A stretch of DNA of 64,000 nucleotides, from positions 372,001 to 436,000 of the forward strand of contig NC_035924.1 of the NCBI RefSeq assembly GCF_000348985.1. Reading direction: 5' to 3'. The notes under the pieces were generated by a model that did not search any database, was not told where the DNA came from, and saw only the letters and a program-made list of their open reading frames with translations. The position numbers and the translations under genes are program-made. Below are positions 47,181-54,734 of the stretch, piece after piece. Position 1 is the stretch's first letter. Each line of letters begins with the position of its first letter. The stretch comes from Huiozyma naganishii CBS 8797. Taxonomy: Eukaryota > Ascomycota > Saccharomycetes > Saccharomycetales > Saccharomycetaceae.

Positions 47181-48170
47181 AGTCGCTAATTAAACTGTAT
47201 GAGATGGCGGCAAACAGACTGAAAGTGTATTGCTGTTTCGTTGTTCATGGATCGCGGTGCTAATGGAATTGCAGTTCCAAAAATTGAAGCCATGTGCAGG
47301 TAACTCTTTCACGGGTTAATGCTCAAAACTTCGCCGAATACGGTCCTGTGTCACCACAAAGCTTACACGACATATTCCAGCCATGACGATGTCACGACTA
47401 GTACGGTTCTTTTTCTTAAACAACGATTGATAATATTAATACAAAGTCGTAGTGTTGTCGATGATATTATTGTTGAGATGTGGAATCAGAATATGATCAT
47501 AGGTACTGTTCTATAAGAAGTTATCGTCGAGATAATCTTGTTTTATAACACTTTATGTACCATTTAATAGAATAGGACTTGTAAGAAGCGGCCGCAGCAG
47601 CCGATTGGGACCCTTGGGTTGTTATTTCCACAGAAGGATTCCTAGAATTTTAACAGAGATAACGTCAAAAATTTTAAGATGCTTAGTATTCGTGACATCG
47701 TCATGGCATAGGACGATGTCACGAATTTGTAAGAGCTAAAGCAGGTTGTGATTGAGTAAAGTGTGTAAGGACACTGATATTGTGTATTTACGCCGTATAT
47801 GTAAAGTATATAGTTATATCAGTTGTACTTGCTTGTCTAAAACGGGTGTCTTGGTTGGGTCCTGGATTTAGAGACGGTCTTGAAAGATGTCGGTGCAGAT
47901 ACCTTGGGGTTTATATATGTTCCGGATAACGGGCCATCCGCATGTCTCGAGTTCGTATACTCACATGTCGGGTTTATAATAGTTCACAGTACTGTATTAG
48001 ATAAGGTAACGGGTCATGAGTCCCTTCCCAGAGGGCGTTCCCAATTTATGCTCATAGAATTATAAACATTTTAAAACTTTTGACGTTGTCTCTACATCAA
48101 AGGTAAGAGCTATAAACACGATTCACATGACTTATTTTTATGTTTAGAAATGGAACTTTTAAAATTCTCT
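47181..48170. other. Long gene-poor interval between GAP1 and tRNA-Lys
   Basis: About one kilobase without a supported gene. It contains a perfect 15-base inverted repeat at 47688-47702 and 47712-47726 with a 9-base loop, and a third partial copy of its arm at 47385. A 74-codon frame at 47841-48065 is open but lacks an early ATG and is not recognised. The interval could hold decayed mobile-element sequence; nothing can be proved by eye. Confidence 0.3.
47688..47726. repeat. Perfect 15-base inverted repeat (hairpin)
   Basis: ATTCGTGACATCGTC is followed, after the nine bases ATGGCATAG, by its exact reverse complement GACGATGTCACGAAT. The arms would form a 15-pair stem. The core GACGATGTCACGA also occurs at 47385-47397 in direct orientation with the right arm. 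Confidence 0.9.
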
Positions 48171-48540
48171 TGTAACATAAGTCAAATGAAGAGTGATCCG
48201 ATTGTAGCCCAACGAGAGGCGACGACCAATCGATGAGTCGAGGAAGAGCGAGCAAGATTCTCCGTCCTCAGACGAACCACGAGAATACTAACATACCCCA
48301 ACTAATTTATGAACGATAAGGAATAGTGAATGACCCTGAAGGAACGGAGAACGATAAGGAATAGTGAATGACTCCAAGGACAACTGGAGAAGCAGAAAAG
48401 ATATAAAAGGGCAAGACCATGTCAGATTAAAAAACGGAACTTGGGAATAGAAAAGAAGGAAGGAGATGGAAAAAGTGGGAGAGAAGTAGGAGGATAGAGA
48501 TTATATAGAAGAGATCTACGGAAAAGATATATCGATAACA
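48171..48540 (+). mobile_element. Possible solo LTR of a Ty-like element upstream of tRNA-Lys
   Basis: The 370-base stretch starts TGTAACATAAG and ends TCGATAACA, so it has TG...CA ends, and it carries a TATAAAA box near 48402 as an LTR promoter would. Length and position 62 bases before a tRNA gene fit Ty1/Ty3/Ty4 insertion habits. Against it, the flanking five bases (TCTCT and CCTTT) are not a target duplication and I recognise no specific Ty family. It contains a 38-base tandem repeat. It could equally be ordinary upstream sequence. Confidence 0.3.
48312..48389. repeat. Imperfect 38-base tandem duplication
   Basis: The 22 bases AACGATAAGGAATAGTGAAT plus GA occur at 48312 and again at 48350, each followed by a related CC(T)GAAGG.../TCCAAGG...GGAG segment, giving two units of about 38-40 bases head to tail. 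Confidence 0.85.
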
Positions 48541-48602
48541 CCTTTCATCACTCTAAGATATTAGCCATGGATAGCATATCTTACGCTCTGCGCGAAAACT
48601 CG

Positions 48603-48697
48603 TCCTTGTTAGCTCAGTTGGTAGAGCGTTCGGCTTTTAAACACTTTGTTTAAGCAAGGATAACCGAAATGTCAGGGGTTCGAGCCCCTACGAGGAG
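48603..48697 (+). tRNA. tK(UUU): tRNA-Lys(UUU) with a 23-base intron
   Basis: The gene folds as a lysine tRNA: acceptor TCCTTGT with ACGAGGA, D-arm TAGCTCAGTTGGTAGAGC (A box), anticodon stem TTCGG/CCGAA and loop CTTTTAA with anticodon TTT at 48636-48638. A 23-base intron (48640-48662) sits one base 3' of the anticodon, the usual place in yeast. The B box is GGTTCGAGCCC. Discriminator G73 is at 48697. The T-arm is one base short: after AGGGG-TTCGAG only CCCCT follows, so with a five-pair stem the loop has six bases, not seven, and the mature RNA would be 72 bases before CCA. It may be a weak or non-functional copy, or a homopolymer error. Confidence 0.9.
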
Positions 48698-48708
48698 TTT
48701 TCTTTTTT
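48698..48708 (+). terminator. RNA polymerase III terminator of tRNA-Lys
   Basis: TTTTCTTTTTT directly follows the tRNA discriminator base. Runs of T on the non-template strand stop RNA polymerase III. Confidence 0.85.
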
Positions 48709-49034
48709 GTCAGTTTTTTCGCGTCTCATTTTTTTTACTTTTTCCTTCCCTTTTTGACTGTGAAGCTTTTTACAAACGTAAACATCTAGCCGAAGTGTTG
48801 AAGATCAAGTAAAGAGAAGGCGGATAAAGAACGTGTGAGTAGCTGAGAGAAGTGCCCAATTCTCTCATAGATACCCAGTCGTTACCCAAAATTATATACC
48901 TCCAAGCCGGACGGAATTGTCCTGTAGGTGAAGACTTTTTGTTCACCGTTATCACTAGCTTTGCGTTGACTTTCAATAAAATACATCAAATATCATAATC
49001 CTTTACAACCCTCCCCCTGGTCTCTCCCAAAACA
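48709..49034 (+). promoter_or_regulatory. ECM25 upstream region
   Basis: About 325 bases after the tRNA terminator. It is pyrimidine-rich near the start codon (CCTCCCCCTGGTCTCTCCC, 49010-49028), followed by AAAACA directly before the ATG, a good yeast initiation context. No gene was seen. Confidence 0.35.
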
Positions 49035-50975
49035 ATGATCGATATAAATATTCACAATATCTTTTTCAAGTCGTACTCCATCGATCCCAATTCTGGTCAC
49101 TCCATTTACGTCTTCGATTCTACTTATCTCCCAGATCCGGAATCAATAGGCAATGACAAGCAATTGTACGATTTCTTGATAGACAAATTGATGGACACGT
49201 TGATTAGTAAACTACCAGCTTCTCCCTTCTCTCTAGTTGTATTCTCTTCAGGTTTTTCAGAGAAGAAAATAAGCTGGGTATATGGTGTCAAAATGTTCGC
49301 AAAGATACCGAGGGAGATGAAATACTATCTGCAGAAAACTTATATTGTTCATGAGTCGTTCTTCATTAGAACCGTATACCAAGTTCTGTCCAATGCCATG
49401 AGTATCAAGTTTTTGACGAAGTTGAATAACTATAACACTGAGATATCTCCTTTGGAGGAAGATTCAATGGAGAACTCCTCCTTCTCTATGGTTCATATTC
49501 CCGATCTCACTACACTATCACACCTCATCGATATAACAAGACTGAGAATATCGTTGAATGTGTACTTACATGATTACCAAATAAACGAATACATCGACGT
49601 TCCGCAAGATTATTTCACTCGTTTACCACAAATCAGCATAAAGAAATATCGACAGCTTATCTTTGACAAGATATTCAAAAAATTACAAAATCAGGCAATT
49701 GAAATCAGTTTGATTTTCCAGAAACCCGGATCATATAAAAAGGTGAATATTTTCCTTGAAGCAATGGAGAGAAACAATTACATCGATTTATCCCAATGGG
49801 ATATATATTCGCTGGCTTCCGTGTTTCTTAATTTCCTCAAAACTAAGGCAAAGACATTGGTCCCCATAGATTTAATAAGACTGCCTATTGATGATACAGT
49901 GGACTACACGTTTCAAACATTTGTTGAAATCACCAATTTTAATGGGTATTTCGACTTGTTCAGTACCATTATCCCATTGTTTATATCAATCATCGATAAT
50001 TCAGAAGTGACAAAACATAACTCAAAATCCTTGAGTAAAGCACTAGCACCTGCACTTTGTAAGGAGAAACTTTCGTTAAACAATAGTGCGAGACTAGCAG
50101 TTGGGACGAGATTTATTAAAAATTTACTAGAACATTTTGACAGCATTTTAGAGTTATACAAGTCGCGAAATATCGAACACCCTGCGGCCTCCCTAAAAGT
50201 GAGGCAACCACGACTTACGTCCCAAAACCTTGAAGCACCAACGCCACCACGACCAAGGAAGACAAGTCCTACAAAATATACACAGGATAGGATTAAAAAT
50301 GATTCTAGAATGCCCAGCGCAGGCGAATCTGTTGTCTCAACTGAGTCAGGGTCGTCTGGACGTTCGGAAAAGCTCGAAAGACAACTGAAACAATTATCTC
50401 TACCTCAAAATGAACAGTTGGGTCCAACTCCGCCCCTCATACCACCAGTAGCTCCCCAAACTGTTAAACCTAAACCATCAGTACATAATCTCGTGCAACA
50501 GTTAAAGGGTATAGGCATTGAACAAACACCATCACGTAATGTGAGCACCGGCAGTAATGAGAGTACGAACAGTGTATATAGTTTGGATTCTCCCAGTATC
50601 ACAACGAAATCTACAACTCCAACCACAACCTCGCTTTCAAGCACTGCAAGAGGTGCCTCAAAAATTGAAGTCCATGTGGAGAACGACGAACAAAAAGTGT
50701 CAAGTGACAGCGTTGATTTGAGTTCAAGAAGGATACGCGATATAAGCAGTAAGAAATGGGATAATCAAGTTGAACAGGAGGTATACCAGCAGGAACCGAC
50801 GGATTCTATAACTACCGAGGTGGAAACGTCCGCTAACGGTAAAGTTTCATCGAGCATGGTATCTAATGTTGAATCTCTGTCTGATGAAAAAAGTAAACAT
50901 TACGTGAAACCGATGCAGTTCCACAAATGGTTACTGACTATACTCCTCCCCACCTTCGAAAGGTGTTATTATTGA
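49035..50975 (+). CDS. ECM25: Ecm25, RhoGAP-like protein; frame interrupted near its 3' end
   Basis: Ecm25 (YJL201W) is linked to cell-wall function and morphogenesis, with a Sec14/CRAL-TRIO-like amino part and a RhoGAP-like domain. The frame codes for 646 residues (S. cerevisiae 599). Residues about 1-180 form the lipid-binding-like part (SLVVFSSGFSEKKISWVYGV). The RhoGAP-like region follows (about 205-375: VPIDLIRLPIDDTVDYTFQT, KSLSKALAPALCKEKL, ARLAVGTRFIKNLLEHFDSI). The rest is Ser/Thr/Pro-rich, with SH3-binding-like PTPPRPRKTSP and PTPPLIPPVAP. The last residues (KWLLTILLPTFERCYY) look foreign, and coding sequence seems to go on in other frames beyond the stop. Position between the tRNA and ACO2 agrees with S. 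cerevisiae. Confidence 0.9.
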   Translation: MIDINIHNIFFKSYSIDPNSGHSIYVFDSTYLPDPESIGNDKQLYDFLIDKLMDTLISKLPASPFSLVVFSSGFSEKKISWVYGVKMFAKIPREMKYYLQKTYIVHESFFIRTVYQVLSNAMSIKFLTKLNNYNTEISPLEEDSMENSSFSMVHIPDLTTLSHLIDITRLRISLNVYLHDYQINEYIDVPQDYFTRLPQISIKKYRQLIFDKIFKKLQNQAIEISLIFQKPGSYKKVNIFLEAMERNNYIDLSQWDIYSLASVFLNFLKTKAKTLVPIDLIRLPIDDTVDYTFQTFVEITNFNGYFDLFSTIIPLFISIIDNSEVTKHNSKSLSKALAPALCKEKLSLNNSARLAVGTRFIKNLLEHFDSILELYKSRNIEHPAASLKVRQPRLTSQNLEAPTPPRPRKTSPTKYTQDRIKNDSRMPSAGESVVSTESGSSGRSEKLERQLKQLSLPQNEQLGPTPPLIPPVAPQTVKPKPSVHNLVQQLKGIGIEQTPSRNVSTGSNESTNSVYSLDSPSITTKSTTPTTTSLSSTARGASKIEVHVENDEQKVSSDSVDLSSRRIRDISSKKWDNQVEQEVYQQEPTDSITTEVETSANGKVSSSMVSNVESLSDEKSKHYVKPMQFHKWLLTILLPTFERCYY

Positions 50976-51161
50976 AAATCAGATCCGACAGAAAAAGATG
51001 GAAAAGTTGGACGAACTCAAAACGGTGTATAAATTTTCCAACAAGGCTTTCGCCGACATCGAAACACCAACAAATCGAGCAAAGTAAGTAAGCTCGCTGC
51101 ATTATATGAGGAGAGGTTACAGGGCTTACAGGTAATGAACGATATCATAAAAAACAAATAG
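50938..51161 (+). pseudogene. ECM25: Displaced carboxyl tail of ECM25, split over two frames
   Basis: After the ECM25 stop, the +1 frame reads GVIIENQIRQKKMEKLDELK and TVYKFSNKAFADIETPTNRA up to a stop at 51085. The third frame then reads VSKLAALYEERLQGLQVMND and IIKNK to a stop at 51159-51161. Both pieces are charged, helical and free of stops, and they join smoothly if one C is removed from the run at 50948-50951 and one A is added to the run at 51081-51083. This describes the observed frames; whether the breaks are real or base-calling errors in short homopolymers is not known. Confidence 0.6.
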
Positions 51162-51305
51162 TAACTTAGCTGTGGCATAATGACCAGGTGTAATATCTTA
51201 CAATATCAATATATTCAGATGCATAGATAAATATATAAATGTCTTGATAATAAATAATGGTTATATGCATGTAGTTGACTTTAATGCATTGTCTAAATTA
51301 AATTT

Positions 51306-53672
51306 TCAGGTCTTTTCCCTTTTCTGTTGGCCAATATAGTTGATTGCAGAACCTGCCTTGAAGAAATCTATTTGGTCTTTAGACATGGTGTGTTTCGCCT
51401 TAATTGTGAATGAGTTCCCATCTGGCTTGATGATTTTGACGTCAATCTCTCCTCCATTATCACCGTTCCTGGCAATCATATCAGCAAGATTAACTGTTTC
51501 TAGTACATCACCAGCTGAAATCTTATCGTAGTCAGCTTCATTTGCAAATGTAAGAGGCAGCATACCTTGCTTCTTCAAGTTAGTCTCGTGAATTCTAGCA
51601 AAGGACTTAACTAAAATTATTCTACCGCCTAAAAATCTAGGTGATAGGGCAGCATGCTCTCTAGCTGAACCTTCACCGTAGTTGTCTTCAGCTACAACAG
51701 TCCAAGGTCTATTTTCGTTCTTCCACTTCATCATCAAACCTGGGATATCAAATCCTTTTCCGTCCAGGTCGTAGGCCTTGTTCACCTCGCCGGTTTCCTT
51801 ATTCTGAGCACCAATCAATGTGTTGTAAGAAATGTTTTCCAAGTGACCCTTGTACTTCAACCAAACACCAGCGGCTGAAATGTGATCAGTGGTACATTTC
51901 CCTTCCACCTTTAGTAAGACATTGGTTTTCAATTCCTTACCGTCCCAAGCTTTGAATGGTTCTAACAGCTGCAAACGGTCTGAAGTCGGGGATACCTTAA
52001 TTTCGACAGAAGAATCGGGCTTTGGATCAGGCTTTGGATAGAATTCGTCTCTACCATGTTCAAATCCTTTCGAAGGTAGTTCTTCTCCTCTTGGTGGACT
52101 GAATTTGAATAGTTCACCTTTATCGGTTTTGATCGAGTCAGTCAATGGATTGAATTGGGCACTACCGGAGTAGATCATGGAAGTGACAATTTCAGGAGAG
52201 GTCAAGAAATTCATTGTGTTTCTATTACCGTCATTTCTTGCCCTGAAGTTTCTGTTAAAAGAGGTGAAAATGGAGTTAATTTCCTGGGACTTTTTTGGAA
52301 TATCCTGTCTATCCCATTGGCCAATACATGGACCACACGCGTTACCTAGCACTATGGCCCCGTTGTCCTTGAATTTTTTAATTATACCGTCTCTCTCCAG
52401 AGTTGCTCTAATTTGTTCGGAACCAGGGGTGACAAAAAATGGAATTTTAGGTTTCAATCCAGCAGCGGAGGCTTGGTTCACCAAATCAATGACACGCGAC
52501 ATGTCCTGGTAAGACGAGTTTGTACAAGACCCAATCAACCCGACCGAGATATTCTGTGGCCAGTTTTCCTTTTTGGAAGTCTCTGCATACTTGGAGATTG
52601 GAGTTGACAGATCCGGGGTATAAGGACCGTTGATGTGAGGTTCCAACTCGGAAAGATTGATTTCCAAAACTTTATCGTATTCAGCGCCTTCATCTGGTTT
52701 CAAGAAACCGTATTCTCCAAGAGCAACGTCTGCGGCATCCGCGATTTGTTTTCTCCCAGTAGCCTTCAAGTAACGTCTGTGGGCTTCTTGGTAAGGGAAT
52801 GTAGAGGTAGTAGCACCTACTTCCGCACCCATGTTACAGATTGTAGCCATCCCTGTACAGGACAAAGTTTCGACCCCCTCGCCAAAGTATTCGATGATGT
52901 ATCCAGTACCACCCCTTACAGTCAATTCACCAGCAATCTTGGTAATGACGTCCTTGGGGGCGGACCAGCCGCTCAGTTTACCTGTCAAACGAACACCCAT
53001 CACTTTTGGAGCTTTCAATTCCCAAGGTGTCCCCGTTAGGGCATCGACGGCATCAGCACCACCAACACCGATAGCGATGGCACCCAGTCCACCTGCATTT
53101 GGAGTGTGCGAGTCCGTGCCGAGCATCATCAGCCCAGGAGCACTGTAGTTTTCCAAGACGATCTGATGAATGATACCGGAACCTGGGCCCCAAAAAGTGA
53201 TACCATATTTCTCACCACAAGATTCTAGGAAGTCGAAAACTTCCTTGTTTGTTACCAAAGACTGCTTCAAATCGGGAGCCTCACCGTCTTTCCCTACGAT
53301 CAAATGGTCACAATGGAAAGATGCTGGCACCTCTGTTTGTGCAAGCCCAGTAGTCATAAACTGCAGCATGGCCATTTGAGCAGAGGCATCTTGCATTGCT
53401 ACTCTGTCCGGGGACAATTTCAAGTACTGCTTACCACGAACATCGCTCAGCGGCACACTACTGGATAATGACTCTTCTGGGTTTGTCAAATGCGAGTAAA
53501 GGATCTTCTCCGCTAAGGTCAGCGGAGTGTTACCTGTAATTTCTTTGACTTTTGTTAAGTTGGTTAACAACTTGGTGTATGGGGGCATCCTCGTCTGGAA
53601 ATCCTTGGAAACATTTGGGATCTTTGAGAAGCTAGCAAGATTTCTCCTAAGCGCTCCTCTTGCAGACAGCAT
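51306..53672 (-). CDS. ACO2: Mitochondrial aconitase-family hydratase Aco2
   Basis: Aco2 (YJL200C) is a mitochondrial aconitase-family enzyme that contributes to lysine synthesis in yeast (homocitrate to homoaconitate). The product is 788 residues (S. cerevisiae 789), with a basic, hydroxylated presequence (MLSARGALRRNLASFSKIPN). The [4Fe-4S] cluster ligands are visible: the first cysteine in GLIGSCTNSSYQDM and the pair in NACGPCIGQWDRQD. Other family blocks are LMMLGTDSHTPNAGGLGAIA, FTSFNRNFRARNDGNRNTMN and the swivelling domain AEDNYGEGSAREHAALSPRF with RIHETNLKKQGMLPLTF. Very high similarity to Aco2 over Aco1, and its position between ECM25 and PHO90, fix the identity. It is convergent with ECM25. 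Confidence 0.96.
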   Translation of the reverse strand: MLSARGALRRNLASFSKIPNVSKDFQTRMPPYTKLLTNLTKVKEITGNTPLTLAEKILYSHLTNPEESLSSSVPLSDVRGKQYLKLSPDRVAMQDASAQMAMLQFMTTGLAQTEVPASFHCDHLIVGKDGEAPDLKQSLVTNKEVFDFLESCGEKYGITFWGPGSGIIHQIVLENYSAPGLMMLGTDSHTPNAGGLGAIAIGVGGADAVDALTGTPWELKAPKVMGVRLTGKLSGWSAPKDVITKIAGELTVRGGTGYIIEYFGEGVETLSCTGMATICNMGAEVGATTSTFPYQEAHRRYLKATGRKQIADAADVALGEYGFLKPDEGAEYDKVLEINLSELEPHINGPYTPDLSTPISKYAETSKKENWPQNISVGLIGSCTNSSYQDMSRVIDLVNQASAAGLKPKIPFFVTPGSEQIRATLERDGIIKKFKDNGAIVLGNACGPCIGQWDRQDIPKKSQEINSIFTSFNRNFRARNDGNRNTMNFLTSPEIVTSMIYSGSAQFNPLTDSIKTDKGELFKFSPPRGEELPSKGFEHGRDEFYPKPDPKPDSSVEIKVSPTSDRLQLLEPFKAWDGKELKTNVLLKVEGKCTTDHISAAGVWLKYKGHLENISYNTLIGAQNKETGEVNKAYDLDGKGFDIPGLMMKWKNENRPWTVVAEDNYGEGSAREHAALSPRFLGGRIILVKSFARIHETNLKKQGMLPLTFANEADYDKISAGDVLETVNLADMIARNGDNGGEIDVKIIKPDGNSFTIKAKHTMSKDQIDFFKAGSAINYIGQQKREKT

Positions 53673-54734
53673 TTTTTCCTAGCTTTGCTTTGCTTTAGTG
53701 TGGATGAGTAAGGAAAGCTACACACGAAAGAGATTTAGGCTTGTCAACAAGAAAACTTACGACGTAACAATATATATACACATAGAAGACGTTAATATAT
53801 CGTACTGAGAGTCAGAAAAACAAGCATAGAAACGGGCTGCTTTACTCATCAAAGTCATCTATTGTCGGGCAAATGTTGTTCGCTCTTTCTCAGTGAAACT
53901 TTTCCCTCGGAATTTTCCGAATCGCTCGATTTTTTACGGTGGGAATTTTTATGTAATTTTTTTTCCTGAGGAGTCATATCATATATCCGGTTGAGAAGTT
54001 GCCGAAAGAAACGGTGTGGTGCTGGTGGAACGAGAGCCCCGATGGAGGGACAAACCCCGAGACAGTTTCGGCACTTGTAAAGAATCCGCACTCAGAATCC
54101 ATTCCGGTCCAGTACCCCCCCCCCCCCCCCCCGTACTATGTAGTACTGTAGACACTGAGACCAACCGGTAAGAGCCAAGAAATGCAGTAGAAGAAGCGTA
54201 GAATCACAATAAGGTCCTAACATTGTTCCGTAGCGCGAAAAAAGCAGCTAAACGTCTTGTAACTACTGGATCACTGCCCTCCCCCCTCAACACGAGCAGC
54301 AGTGTCTTGACACTGTTGTGGTCCCCCCGCGCTGGCTTGGAAGGAACCCATGGGATCATCACCGCACGTCAAGGGCCACAGTAGCCGCCTCTCCGAATCG
54401 GGAAAGTGGCCTCGCGCGGAGGAAAAAAAGACAATGCGGGAAGCGGCCCGACGTCGGGTGGGGCCGTGCACTAGCTTTTTTTTCTTTTCTTTTTTTGGTG
54501 CTTTTTACCTTTTTCGTTCCATAAAAAAAAATGCAGTCTTGCGAATGTCATCGCTCGAAGAAGGGCTGTACTCTCGATGTGAAAAAAATGCACCATACTA
54601 TATAAGAAAGGTGTCACTAATTCTGATAGTAAAAGTACATTCTTGGCCTTACCTGTTTCGCTTCGGCTTCTTTTGGTTTCTTTTGTTCAGTTGCACTGTT
54701 TTTTTTGGAAGTTGTCAAGTAGAGGCAGGCAGGT
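53673..54734. promoter_or_regulatory. Divergent ACO2-PHO90 upstream region
   Basis: About 1.06 kb. It contains a C18 tract at 54115-54132 flanked by AGTA and GTACT, a perfect seven-base inverted repeat CAGTGTC-TT-GACACTG at 54301-54316, and a T-rich run at 54476-54495. A 78-codon minus-strand frame (53855-54091) lies where S. cerevisiae annotates the doubtful YJL199C, but has no clear start or motif. No strong Pho4 site (CACGTG) was found; CACGTC at 54364 is the nearest. Confidence 0.35.

Noticed and set aside
50938..51161. Programmed +1 frameshifting or an intron to explain the ECM25 tail
   Set aside because: No known slip heptamer and no GTATGT/TACTAAC pair were found, and two shifts of different sign are needed.
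53855..54091. 78-codon minus-strand frame between ACO2 and PHO90, where S. cerevisiae lists YJL199C
   Set aside because: YJL199C is itself doubtful, there is no clear motif, and the frame lies in a divergent promoter.
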